Below are positions 1 to 8,400 of a DNA stretch of 13,754 nt, one piece after another; position 1 is the first letter of the stretch; every line of letters begins with the position of its first letter. The DNA lies in contig NZ_CAHJWX010000020.1 in the NCBI RefSeq assembly GCF_903643065.1, positions 1 through 13,754 on the forward strand, written 5' to 3'. The notes under the pieces were generated by a model. The model was not told the DNA's origin. It was given only the letters and a program-made list of their open reading frames with translations, and did not search any database. This DNA is from Sphingomonas bacterium. Lineage in GTDB: Bacteria > Pseudomonadota > Alphaproteobacteria > Sphingomonadales > Sphingomonadaceae. The translations under genes and the position numbers were made by a program.

Positions 1-1447
1 TCACCGCCGCCTCGCCACCCGCCGGCGCCTGTTGCGCCGCCACGAACACGAGCGGGCCCGAGCCCGCAAACGCGCGCCCGAGCGCGGCCTGCGCCTCGTC
101 GGGCGTCACCGTCCTGGCCCAGGCGCGCACCTGCGCCTCGTCCTGCACCGGGCTGGTGGCGACCTCGTCCTCGTCGATATTGTCGAGCAGGTTGTCGACG
201 ATGTCGGTGGTCTTGCGCGTGTCGTTGCCCGCCGCCGCGCTCGCGAACTCGGCGAGCAGCGTGGTCAGCGCGCGATCCAGCTCGGCGCGGGTGAAGCCGA
301 ACCGCATCGCCCGGCGCTGCTCGTCCACCACGACCTTGAGCGCCGCCAGCCGCTTTTCCGGTGCGGCATTGAGGCCCAGATTGGTGAGGTTGGCGGATTT
401 CAGCACGTTGCCCTGCCCGAACGATGCGCCCAGAAAGGGCGGGTCGGGCCGGCGCGACAGATCGGTATAGCGCTGGTTGAGCATGGTGATCGCCACCAGC
501 CGGACGAAGTCCTCGCGCTCTCGCGTGTCGGTGTCGGCGCGCGCGTCATAGGCTCGCGCCCACGTCACCAGCGTGCGCTCAGGCGCGCCGGCCTCGGCAA
601 AGGCACGGACCTGCTCGGTGCGGGCCTTGACCGCGCCATAGTCGATCGGCGGGCCGGCGGGGGTCTTGGGCCGCCAGTCGGCGAAGCGCGTCCTGATCCG
701 CGCCTCCATCTGATCCGCGTCGAAATCGCCGATCGCGACCACCACCGCGTTGTCCGGGCGGTAATGCGCCTCGTAATAGGCACGCAGGCGCGGCGCCTGG
801 GCGGTCTTGATCACGTCCACCAGCCCGATCGGCCAGCGCGTCGGCGCGCGCTGGCCCTCCAGGTCGAAGCCGAGCTGCGCCTTGACCGCGTGATAGCCCG
901 GGCTGTCGCGCAACCGCTCCTCCGACAGGATCACGCCCCGCTCGGAGTCCATGCTCGTCTGCGACAGCGTCAGCTCGCTCGCGATCTCGCGGAAGAAGCC
1001 AAGGCCCGTGTCGATGCTGTCCGCATCGGAGCGCGGGAAATCGAACTGATAGGTCGTCGCGGTCTGCCCGGTCGAGGCATTGGTGTCCGCGCCAAAGGCG
1101 AGGCCGTGGCGCTGGAGCACACGCATCATCTCGCCGTCGGGCACGTGGGTGCTGCCGCGAAACGCCATATGTTCCAGGAAATGCGCCAGGCCCTGCTGGT
1201 CGTCCTCCTCCGCGATCGAGCCCGAGCCGATATAGAGCCGCAGCGACATCTGTCCCGGCGGCGTCGCGTTATGCATGACGGCATAGCGCATCCCGTTGGG
1301 CAGCGTGCCGAAGCGGATCGCCGGGTCCGCCTTGCGGCCGCTATAGCTCTGCGCCCACACGCCCGGCCGCTTCTGCGGCACCTGCGCCATGGCGGCGGCC
1401 GCGAACAGCGAAGCCGAAGCGCCCAGCCACCAAGTCATTCGATTCAT
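1..1447 (-). CDS. M16 family zinc metallopeptidase, secreted, partial (C-terminus beyond left edge)
   Basis: This frame is open from the ATG at 1447 to the left edge with no stop, so at least 482 residues lie in the window. The N-terminus (MNRMTWWLGASASLFAAAAMAQ) has the form of a Sec signal peptide with probable cleavage after AMA near residue 21, so the protein is likely periplasmic or outer-membrane associated. Residues 89-93 read HFLEH, the inverted zinc motif HxxEH of M16 (pitrilysin/insulinase) peptidases. The stretch ERGVILSEE at 169-177 supplies the third zinc-ligand glutamate. A GGAGG Shine-Dalgarno lies about 5 nt before the ATG; a second ATG at codon 4 is possible. M16 proteins of about 900-1000 residues with two repeated halves are common in sphingomonads, so roughly half the gene is probably outside the window. 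The substrate cannot be told. The gene points away from the CRISPR locus and appears unrelated to it. Confidence 0.93.
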   Translation of the reverse strand, partial: MNRMTWWLGASASLFAAAAMAQVPQKRPGVWAQSYSGRKADPAIRFGTLPNGMRYAVMHNATPPGQMSLRLYIGSGSIAEEDDQQGLAHFLEHMAFRGSTHVPDGEMMRVLQRHGLAFGADTNASTGQTATTYQFDFPRSDADSIDTGLGFFREIASELTLSQTSMDSERGVILSEERLRDSPGYHAVKAQLGFDLEGQRAPTRWPIGLVDVIKTAQAPRLRAYYEAHYRPDNAVVVAIGDFDADQMEARIRTRFADWRPKTPAGPPIDYGAVKARTEQVRAFAEAGAPERTLVTWARAYDARADTDTREREDFVRLVAITMLNQRYTDLSRRPDPPFLGASFGQGNVLKSANLTNLGLNAAPEKRLAALKVVVDEQRRAMRFGFTRAELDRALTTLLAEFASAAAGNDTRKTTDIVDNLLDNIDEDEVATSPVQDEAQVRAWARTVTPDEAQAALGRAFAGSGPLVFVAAQQAPAGGEAAV

Positions 1448-1677
1448 GCGATCCTCCGCCCGGCATCGCGCTTACGCGGAGGGGAGAGTGGCTTCAATCC
1501 TCCCTGGGGCGGGGCGGGGACCGCCGCCGCAGGCGATGGTGGAGGGAGCCGGCGGCGCGGTGTCTAGACCGGGGCTCCCTTCCGTCACTGTTGCGCGGGC
1601 ACAGCTTCCCGTTCCGGAAGGATGAAGGCGTTGCCCCCGCTCCCGCCCGCAGCAGCACGCGCCCAAACATAAGGAGC
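1448..1677. other. intergenic stretch without recognisable gene
   Basis: GC-rich sequence between the peptidase start and the ABC ATPase remnant. Short frames exist on both strands but none looks like a known family or has a convincing ribosome binding site. The peptidase promoter should lie here on the minus strand, but I cannot single out a -35/-10 pair. Confidence 0.5.
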
Positions 1678-2005
1678 ATGGCATCGGGGATGTCCCGCTC
1701 GCATTGAAGGCAAGCGTTTCGGCCAGGTCACGGCGCTGGACGAGTTCGGCTTTGCCGTCCGGCAGGGCGGGGTATCCGGATTACCGGGCGGCAACGGCGC
1801 GGGCGAAACCACCAGCCCGCGCGTGGTGCTCGACACCATCCGCCCAGCCGCCGAACGGATCGTCGTGCCGAGGCGCGAGCCGCGGCGGGCGCATGCGCGC
1901 GGTATCGCCTCCTATAGAAAGCGGGCAATATACTGCGCGGGGTACTATCGCCAGTTAAACCGCTACGGGACAGGCAGCGCGAGTACCGCAGCCGGCTTGA
2001 CCTGA
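1678..2005 (+). pseudogene. ABC transporter ATP-binding protein, decayed N-terminal remnant
   Basis: The frame starting at 1703 translates as GKRFGQVTALDEFGFAVRQG, followed by a Walker A region GGNGAGETT, then VVLDTIRPAAERIVV. This matches the N-terminal nucleotide-binding pattern of ABC exporters of the DrrA/multidrug type (RFG.VTALD...F.V..G, GPNGAGKTT, LD.IRPDAG). The essential Walker A lysine is a glutamate and the preceding proline is a glycine, so ATP binding should be lost. An AAGGAG motif with an ATG at 1678 precedes it, but that ATG is in another frame and stops after nine codons, so the old start is frameshifted. The ABC frame ends at 2005; a +1-shifted frame from about 1972 (RLDLTRGDKTKMDRGHG) may be a further decayed piece. 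The signature motif, Walker B and the rest of the protein are missing. The CRISPR array begins about 110 bp further on, so the decay may be linked to arrival of the CRISPR locus, but that is inference. Confidence 0.6.
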
Positions 2006-2115
2006 CGCGCGGCGACAAAACCAAGATGGATAGGGGGCATGGCACGACAGATGCCGCTCGTTATTGTTCTGGTTGATTGCCTGATCCTGTAGTACTTCGT
2101 CTACCAGAAGGTGTA

Positions 2116-2150
2116 GTTGCAACAAACTGTGATCTCTAAGCATTTATGAC
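2116..2150 (+). repeat. degenerate terminal CRISPR repeat
   Basis: A 35-nt copy that begins GTTGC and ends in GATCTCTAAGCATTTATGAC. Its 3' half matches the consensus repeat except at four positions, while the 5' half has diverged and lacks one base. It is separated from the first intact repeat by a spacer-sized 31 nt (2151-2181). Terminal degenerate repeats usually mark the old, leader-distal end of an array. The 5' divergence removes most of the anti-repeat pairing, so a crRNA carrying this copy would probably not be processed. Confidence 0.85.
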
Positions 2151-2548
2151 TGGCCAATCATCGCGACCGGGTCGGTGCCATGTTGCTGTTGGACCGCGAT
2201 CTCTGAGCGGTTATGACCGCGTCCGATTGCCGGAGGATCGTCCACCAGTTGCTGTTGGACCGCGATCTCTGAGCGGTTATGACGCCGCCGCTGACGTTTA
2301 CTGCATTGACCATGTTGCTGTTGGACCGCGATCTCTGAGCGGTTATGACCGAGGCCGAGGGCGCAACCGGGTCCGGGGAGTTGCTGTTGGACCGCGATCT
2401 CTGAGCGGTTATGACATTACGGATCGAACCGTCCCGCTCAATCGAGTTGCTGTTGGACCGCGATCTCTGAGCGGTTATGACAACCGCGCGCCCAGCCGCA
2501 CCAGGACGGCCAGTTGCTGTTGGACCGCGATCTCTGAGCGGTTATGAC

Positions 2549-2578
2549 CAGCGGCAACGCGGCTGGGCTGACCGGCGA
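2549..2578 (+). repeat. duplicated spacer, first copy
   Basis: This 30-nt spacer (starts CAGCGGCAACGC, ends CTGACCGGCGA) is identical to the one at 2682-2711. It is flanked by a GGACC repeat on the left and a GGGCC repeat on the right, exactly as the second copy is. Confidence 0.97.
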
Positions 2579-2681
2579 GTTGCTGTTGGGCCGCGATCTC
2601 TGAGCGGTTATGACAAATCGACCGTTCTTCCGCGCCATCCAATGAGTTGCTGTTGGACCGCGATCTCTGAGCGGTTATGAC

Positions 2682-2711
2682 CAGCGGCAACGCGGCTGGG
2701 CTGACCGGCGA
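2682..2711 (+). repeat. duplicated spacer, second copy
   Basis: Exact copy of the spacer at 2549-2578, 133 bp downstream, with one unrelated 31-nt spacer (2615-2645) between them. It too has a GGACC repeat before it and a GGGCC repeat after it. Confidence 0.97.
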
Positions 2712-4068
2712 GTTGCTGTTGGGCCGCGATCTCTGAGCGGTTATGACATACAGCGCCACCGTTCAGCCCTCCCGTTGGTTGCTGTTGGGCCGCGATCTCT
2801 GAGCGGTTATGACCGACGCCGACCAGCCGCGCAACGTCGCATGGTTGCTGTTGGGCCGCGATCTCTGAGCGGTTATGACGCGATAATAGGCAAGCCGATC
2901 AGCCGCCCAGTTGCTGTTGGGCCGCGATCTCTGAGCGGTTATGACAATCCGTACTGACACCGCGATTATGGTGGAGTTGCTGTTGGGCCGCGATCTCTGA
3001 GCGGTTATGACCGCGCGTCTCCTCGCGCAGCGTCTCGGTCTGTTGCTGTTGGGCCGCGATCTCTGAGCGGTTATGACGCGCGCGCGCCACGAGGCGCCGG
3101 CGGCCGGGTTGCTGTTGGGCCGCGATCTCTGAGCGGTTATGACTGTCGCTGCGAGACCTCGCGTGAGCGGCCTGTTGCTGTTGGGCCGCGATCTCTGAGC
3201 GGTTATGACACGTGTTGGTACACGTGCGCGACCCGAAAAGTTGCTGTTGGGCCGCGATCTCTGAGCGGTTATGACGAGGCGAAGGCGGGGACCATTAAGT
3301 GCTCGTTGCTGTTGGGCCGCGATCTCTGAGCGGTTATGACTAGATCGGCCGACCACCATCGCTTCACACGGTTGCTGTTGGGCCGCGATCTCTGAGCGGT
3401 TATGACTCCTCCCAGATCAGGTCCAGCTCACCCCGGTTGCTGTTGGGCCGCGATCTCTGAGCGGTTATGACCGATCTTGACATCGATGGGCTGGAGCAGG
3501 TGTTGCTGTTGGGCCGCGATCTCTGAGCGGTTATGACCGGCTCCATGAGCGCGCGCTGAAAGTCTGTGTTGCTGTTGGGCCGCGATCTCTGAGCGGTTAT
3601 GACACTATCGCCTGACGCCCGGCATGTCGTCGCGTTGCTGTTGGGCCGCGATCTCTGAGCGGTTATGACGGCGCCGTTGCGCGCCCACCACGGCTCCAGG
3701 TTGCTGTTGGGCCGCGATCTCTGAGCGGTTATGACCCGCACGAGCTGGCGGCGCTGCCGAGCTGGGTTGCTGTTGGGCCGCGATCTCTGAGCGGTTATGA
3801 CGACAGCCTGCGCCAGTCGCGCGCGGCGCTGGTTGCTGTTGGGCCGCGATCTCTGAGCGGTTATGACAAAGAGGAACGGCTGTTGCAGGCGTGCCGCGTT
3901 GCTGTTGGGCCGCGATCTCTGAGCGGTTATGACCTGCTTCATGCCTGCGCGCCGTCGGCCGACGTTGCTGTTGGGCCGCGATCTCTGAGCGGTTATGACG
4001 CTCCGGCCCCGGCAGGCCGCACCAGCTTGGTTGCTGTTGGGCCGCGATCTCTGAGCGGTTATGACGGA

Positions 4069-4109
4069 GGGCCTGCTAACTCGTTCTTTTCGAACGAGTT
4101 AGCAGGCCC
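4069..4109. terminator. perfect 18-bp hairpin between array and cas2
   Basis: The arms 4069-4086 (starts GGGCCTGCTAACTCG) and 4092-4109 are exact reverse complements around a 5-nt loop (TTTTC). It starts 3 nt after the last repeat and ends 30 nt from the cas2 stop, so it lies where the plus-strand array transcript and the minus-strand cas transcript meet. Neither strand has a T-run after the stem, so it is not a classical intrinsic terminator. It may still block converging transcripts, protect 3' ends, or be part of the leader at the integration end of the array. The structure is certain; the role is inference. Confidence 0.6.
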
Positions 4110-4139
4110 AAACCGCCCCTCGAAACGGTCGCGAATCAT

Positions 4140-4478
4140 TCAGAACAGCGCCAGCTGGTCCGGATTTCGGCGGGGACGGCGGCGACGTTGGCCCGCGAAT
4201 CGGACGATGTTCTCATATTGCTTGTCCGTGAAGCTGAGGATGTGGATGTCGCCCTTGTCCGGCAGGTGCGCCTCGATCCGCCGCAGATAGGCCTCGAACT
4301 GCTCCTTGCCGTTACAAAATCGGGCATAGATCGAGAATTGCGATTTCTCGAAGCCCTCGTCGAGCAGGTACTCGCGGAACTTGGTCGCCGCGCGCATCTC
4401 CGCCTTGGTGCCGACGGGCAGGTCGAACATGACGAAGATCCACATCAGTCGATAGCCGCTGAGCTGGGTCGCGCTCAC
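4140..4478 (-). CDS. cas2: CRISPR-associated endonuclease Cas2
   Basis: A 112-residue protein of typical Cas2 size, with the type II Cas2 N-terminus SGYRLMWIFVMFDLPV (residues 7-22): the first beta strand followed by the conserved aspartate (D19) of the ferredoxin-like fold. The core continues through EGFEKSQFSIYARF (41-54) and GDIHILSFTDKQYE (76-89). Cas2 dimers bridge two Cas1 dimers in the spacer integration complex. The start chosen is the GTG at 4478, whose GTGA overlaps the cas1 stop by 4 bp, a common translational-coupling arrangement. The frame stays open far upstream across cas1, but that extension is antisense-like composition, not protein. The C-terminus is arginine rich (RRRRPRR, 98-104). 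It is the last gene of the cas operon, 74 bp from the array. Confidence 0.96.
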   Translation of the reverse strand: MSATQLSGYRLMWIFVMFDLPVGTKAEMRAATKFREYLLDEGFEKSQFSIYARFCNGKEQFEAYLRRIEAHLPDKGDIHILSFTDKQYENIVRFAGQRRRRPRRNPDQLALF

Positions 4479-5401
4479 GCGGGCACGGGCACGGGGAGCG
4501 CGGCGAGATCGAGCGCCGCCGGCGGGCGGGGCAGCATCAGGTCGCTTGCCTGGCCCGACTGAAAGGCGCGCGCGAGCGTCGCCGCCGCGCGGGTCGCCGC
4601 CTGCCACACCGTCGTGGTACCGTCCTCGCCGGGCAGATCGAGTGCGATCAGGCCGGCATAGGCGCGCTTGGCCGCCGGCGTCACCTCGACCACCCCCGCG
4701 CCCAGCAACCGCATCGTCAGCCAGTCGACCAGCGGCCGGAACGGCTCGATCAGGTCGTCGGCGAGCGCCAGCGGGTTGCCGCGATTGGCATGGTGGACGC
4801 CGACGGACGGGTGCAGCCCCGCCGCGACCACCGCGCGCGCGCAGGTCGCGCGCATCACCGCATAGCCGTAGTTGAGCAGGCCGTTGGCCCCGCCCGCGTC
4901 GCGATCGCGGCGAAAGCCCGCGCCCATCAGCTCGCCCCAGTAACGCCGCGCCGCCTGCGCCTCGACGTTCTCCGGATCGCCCGAGCCGACCCGGCGCGCC
5001 ATAAAGGCGTAGGGCGCCGCCGATCCGCCGGCGGCGGCGATCACCGCGCCCTGCCAGCCGATCTTGGCGATCACCAGCGCGCGCCACAGCTGCTTGGCGA
5101 GCGGCCGCCGCGCCTCCCATTGCGCGCGCATGCGGCCGTTCTGCGCGTGGTGCCCCGCGATCGGCAGGCAGATCGCGACGGGCGAATGGTGTGCGCCGCA
5201 CAACAGCAGGATCGCGCCGCGCTCGGCCAGCGCCACGACCAGGTTGGTCGTCCAAGTGACGCCGTGCGCATGGACGATCACCGCGCCGACATCGTCGAGC
5301 GGCACGCGCCCAACCTCCTCATGCCCCTCGCTCACGATCAGGTGCCCGCGATGCGCGGACAGGTGCCGGCCATCGGTGGCGATGTCGACGATGCGTTCCA
5401 C
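4475..5401 (-). CDS. cas1: CRISPR-associated endonuclease Cas1
   Basis: A 308-residue Cas1 integrase, which inserts new spacers at the leader-repeat junction together with Cas2. The metal-site motifs are present: the glutamate in NVEAQAARRYW (E147), the histidine in GVHHANRGNPLA (H203/H204), and the acidic helix ADDLIEPFRP (214-223). The N-terminal beta domain starts RIVDIATDGRHLS and carries the VPLDDVGAVIVH pattern (33-44) typical of type II Cas1. The start is GTG at 5401, with AGGAGG 7 nt upstream. That Shine-Dalgarno is in turn part of a small hairpin (5408-5424), so expression may be damped. The gene is 45 bp downstream of the cas9 stop and overlaps cas2 by 4 bp, so the three cas genes form one operon. 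Confidence 0.97.
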   Translation of the reverse strand: MERIVDIATDGRHLSAHRGHLIVSEGHEEVGRVPLDDVGAVIVHAHGVTWTTNLVVALAERGAILLLCGAHHSPVAICLPIAGHHAQNGRMRAQWEARRPLAKQLWRALVIAKIGWQGAVIAAAGGSAAPYAFMARRVGSGDPENVEAQAARRYWGELMGAGFRRDRDAGGANGLLNYGYAVMRATCARAVVAAGLHPSVGVHHANRGNPLALADDLIEPFRPLVDWLTMRLLGAGVVEVTPAAKRAYAGLIALDLPGEDGTTTVWQAATRAAATLARAFQSGQASDLMLPRPPAALDLAALPVPVPA

Positions 5402-5407
5402 GGCGGC

Positions 5408-5424
5408 CCTCCTGTGCCAGGAGG
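5408..5424 (-). promoter_or_regulatory. hairpin covering the cas1 ribosome binding site
   Basis: On the minus strand the order is CCTCCTG, GCA, CAGGAGG: a 7-bp stem with a 3-nt loop. The downstream arm is the cas1 Shine-Dalgarno (AGGAGG), so in the folded mRNA it is paired. Ribosomes could gain access after reading through the end of cas9, which would couple adaptation-gene translation to cas9. The pairing is seen; the effect is inferred. Confidence 0.5.
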
Positions 5425-5446
5425 TTAGGGGACTTTGGATGAGTAG

Positions 5447-8400
5447 TCAGCGCGGGCCGGGGTCGAATATCCTCCCTAACGGGTCCATTCGTACCTGACG
5501 GGCCTTCGCCTTCAAGATGCTGCCGCCGGACAAGTAGACGTATTTGAACGGATCACTTTCGCGCTTCGTTGCATCACGCTCCTTGAGATTGCCGGCTTCG
5601 TTCGGCGCCGCGAGCGTCAAGCGACCCTGCACGTTAAAGCCCGCCACCCGCAGGATTTCACGAGCGGCGCCGTCCCGTTCCACCGCGAGCAGATCGTTCT
5701 GGCGTAGGTTTAGCATTAGCTTCGCGGCAGGATGAGGTCGCTGGTCCTCGTTACCTGGTCGATGCGCGTCAAACATGGTCACCACCTTGGTCACGAGCTT
5801 GCCCGAGGGCAGACGCCACAGCTCAAATCGGGCGTTCGCATCGCCCTTGTAGGCCTTGTAGGCGCGTCCTGCGTCGTCGCGGATTGGGATGATATTGAGC
5901 GGCTCCTCAATCCGGACGTGCCGCAGTCCCTTGAAAAGGGGCTTGCCGGTCTTGTCCTTCCTAATGCCACCGTCGCGGTGCAACTGTTTCAACCCGACCT
6001 CGAAGTCCTTGCCGCCGCGACCATGGGTCGCCTTCTCCAGTTCTTCGCGGAGGGCGGCGTCAACGATCCGCTCCGGATCGGAGATATCTCCCGGCTTGAG
6101 GCCAAGAAGCGGTACACGATGCACGACGATAGGGGTTCGACCGTCCGACGCGGTCTTTCCCGTCAGGCCGTAGGCCGTATCGTTGTGGAGGCGCCCGGCG
6201 GTGGAGTCGTGGTGACGTGACGGCGCATGTTGGCGCCCGTGATCGGCCTTGAAACTTACCGTCGTGCGGAGGAGCTGCTCCCGCAGTTCCTCGCGAAAGC
6301 CAGGCCAGGGCTGCTCCAGATCGTCGAACAGGCGGTCCAGGTCGCGGTCCTCCGCCAGTCCGGCGGTGCGCGCGATGCGCTGTAGCAGTCCGCGCGTCGT
6401 CGCCGCCGTGACCGCTGCGTCGATCGCGTGATGGCGGTGATCCAGCCGGTTCTTGGGCGCGTCGCTGTGCTTGTTCTCAACATAATTATGATCTGGCAGA
6501 AGGCTGTTCAGCCCCCAGAGCCGCCGCAGCATCGCGGTCATGCGGCCAGGGATGACGTAGACGCCGCCCCCATCCGCCTCGGGGTAGAGGCTGCGCAAAT
6601 ACTTGCCCGCGAGCCGGGACAAATACTGCGTATCGGTCAACTGGCGCGCCAGGAAACCGCCGTCCTTCTCCACGCGCGCCATCGCGTCGGGGCCGAAGCG
6701 CCACTGCTTCGACTTGTGAAGGCGGGCGACCTGCGTGGTGATCCGATCCCAGCGATCCGCGTCGCTGCCCCACTTTTCGAACGGCGTCCTGTTGCCCTTG
6801 ACCCGATTGCAGCTTCGATGAGCGACGACCTTGTTGGAGGCGCTGTCATCGAGCGAACGCGAGTAGGGGATGACGTGATCGATGTCCGCCTCGCCGGTGA
6901 ACAGCTGGCGCATGCCGATCGGCTCGGCGCAATAGGGGCAGCGCCGGTCGGCGACGTTGGCGGAGTTCAGCTCCTCCCAAAGCTTGAGCAACGCGCGATT
7001 CGCGCCGGTATCGGGCGCCACCGGTTCGCCCGTGCGCTCTTCGGATGCGTCAACGCCTCGCAGCAGGCGCGAGCGGCGCTGCGCGTCGGCGGTGTCCTTG
7101 CGGATGCGCTTATTGTGATCCTCTTTGTCCTTGTCGTTGAGCTTCAGGTCGCGGGCGAGTTCGACGACGATCTGATCCGGCCGACCGTGCACCGCCATGA
7201 TCGCGTTGACGAGCTTCTCCAGCTGGCGCAGCCCGATGTGGACGGTGGGGTTGGTGATCTTGCCCCAGCGCTTCTCCGGAGGGTCGGATGCGAGCTGAGT
7301 GCCCGGCGGTATGTCCTGGCTCAGCAATTCGCCATAGTAAGGAAGCTTCTCCAGCACCTCGCCCGTGCGGAAATCGCTATGATGGCCACCCGGAAACGCG
7401 GCGAGCACCGCCTTGTCGTAGGTGACGACGTCCTTCTTCAACTCGGCGAGGATGAGCCGGGTCGCGGTCTCGCCCAGGCGGCCGTGACCTTCCGGCGGAT
7501 GCACCTTCGCCGTCTCCCGTGCAGAACTTTCATTCAACTCGCAGTCCTGCGTCAGGAACGCGTGTAGTCGGTCTGGATCTTCCTCCTCCAACAATCGCTC
7601 GACGATCTGCCATTGTTGCTCAGCGGACTTGTTCGCCCAAGCGGTCTCGCCAAACCTGGTCTTGTGCGCCAGCGCGGCATATATTTCGTTGCCGGCCAGT
7701 TTGAGGCGGGTATCCGTTGCCTTGTTGAAGCTTTCGCCGGGTTGCAGCTTCAATCTCTTGCCCAGCGCGGTAAAGCTTCGTTCTCTTGCTCCGCGCAACT
7801 CGCGGATCAGGTCATCGCGTTGCTCCAGCGTCAGTTTGCGCGAGGCCTCGCCCGGTGTCGTGATCTCCAGCTGGTTGATCTCCTCGTAAAGCCGTCTCTC
7901 CTGGAACAGCGGGTGTGCCTTTGGCAGGCGACGCTCGCTGTTGACGAAGGTGCAAACACCAACCTCCGCTTCCTTGAGCGGGCGTTGAAAGAACAGGATG
8001 CGGTGCAGCGCGGCACAGGCCGTGTCGGTCAGCAGCGCTGGATGATATCCGACCTGTTCTTCCCAGATGCGGTTGAACTCGTGCTCGACATGGCGACGTT
8101 GCGGGTAGAAATCATAGGTCTGACTGTCACTGTCCAGCCGAACGCGGGTGGACTTTGGGTCCGGACGACCATGTTCGTCAGTCGCCGTCTGACGCCCGTG
8201 GAGAAAGACGCCCAGTGTTTCTGCGTCAGCTTCGGCCATGGCGCGATCGAGCGCATATTCACCTTGCTTGATCTTACCCTGCTCGTTCTCCTTAGTTCGG
8301 CGCTCCGCCTTGCGATTGGACAGGAAGCCGCGCCGCTGGTTGAGGTGGAACAGCGCACGGCCAATCTCATACGGATCGAGCCGTTCCGTAAGCGCGCGAG

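Larger units (their letters stand above)
2182..4065 (+). CRISPR. type II-C CRISPR array, 29 intact repeats and 28 spacers
   Basis: Intact 36-bp repeats start at 2182, 2248, 2314, 2380, 2446, 2513, 2579, 2646, 2712 and 2778, then continue at about 66-bp steps to the last at 4030-4065. The repeat begins GTTGCTGTTGG and ends CTCTGAGCGGTTATGAC. There are two alleles: GGACC at repeat positions 10-14 in repeats 1-6 and 8, and GGGCC in repeats 7 and 9-29. Spacers are 30 nt except 31 nt (2482-2512, 2615-2645) and 29 nt (3276-3304, 3407-3435). The spacers at 2549-2578 and 2682-2711 are identical; all others differ. The plus strand is taken as crRNA sense because the 5' two-thirds of the repeat pair with the tracrRNA at 9071-9147. 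Each repeat holds TTGGAC or TTGGGC at positions 8-13 and TATGAC at 31-36 with 17 bp between, a plausible internal promoter as in Neisseria II-C arrays. Transcripts would start several nt into the spacer and run towards cas2. Several spacers are open in coding-like frames, as expected for phage or plasmid protospacers, but no target can be named from this window. Confidence 0.99.

Noticed and set aside
32..1567. Long plus-strand frame of about 511 codons
   Set aside because: It is the antisense of the M16 peptidase, whose minus-strand frame has a signal peptide, HFLEH and a good ribosome binding site. The plus-strand product is low-complexity, rich in Arg, Ala and Gly.
2006..2115. Possible AT-rich leader left of the array
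   Set aside because: The adjacent repeat is degenerate and the sequence shows no clear promoter; the repeat polarity argues that this is the old end and not the leader.
2146..4290. Frames across the array encoding periodic peptides such as VAVGPRSLSGYD or NRSEIAAQQQ
   Set aside because: They are translations of the 36-bp CRISPR repeat, a multiple of three, and not a repeat protein. The unrelated 30-nt spacers and nearby cas genes prove the array.
4479..5255. A 5' extension of cas2 giving a 371-residue protein
   Set aside because: The extension overlaps cas1 in another frame, has shadow-like Arg/Ala/Gly composition and no Cas domain; the GTG at 4478 fits Cas2 homologs.
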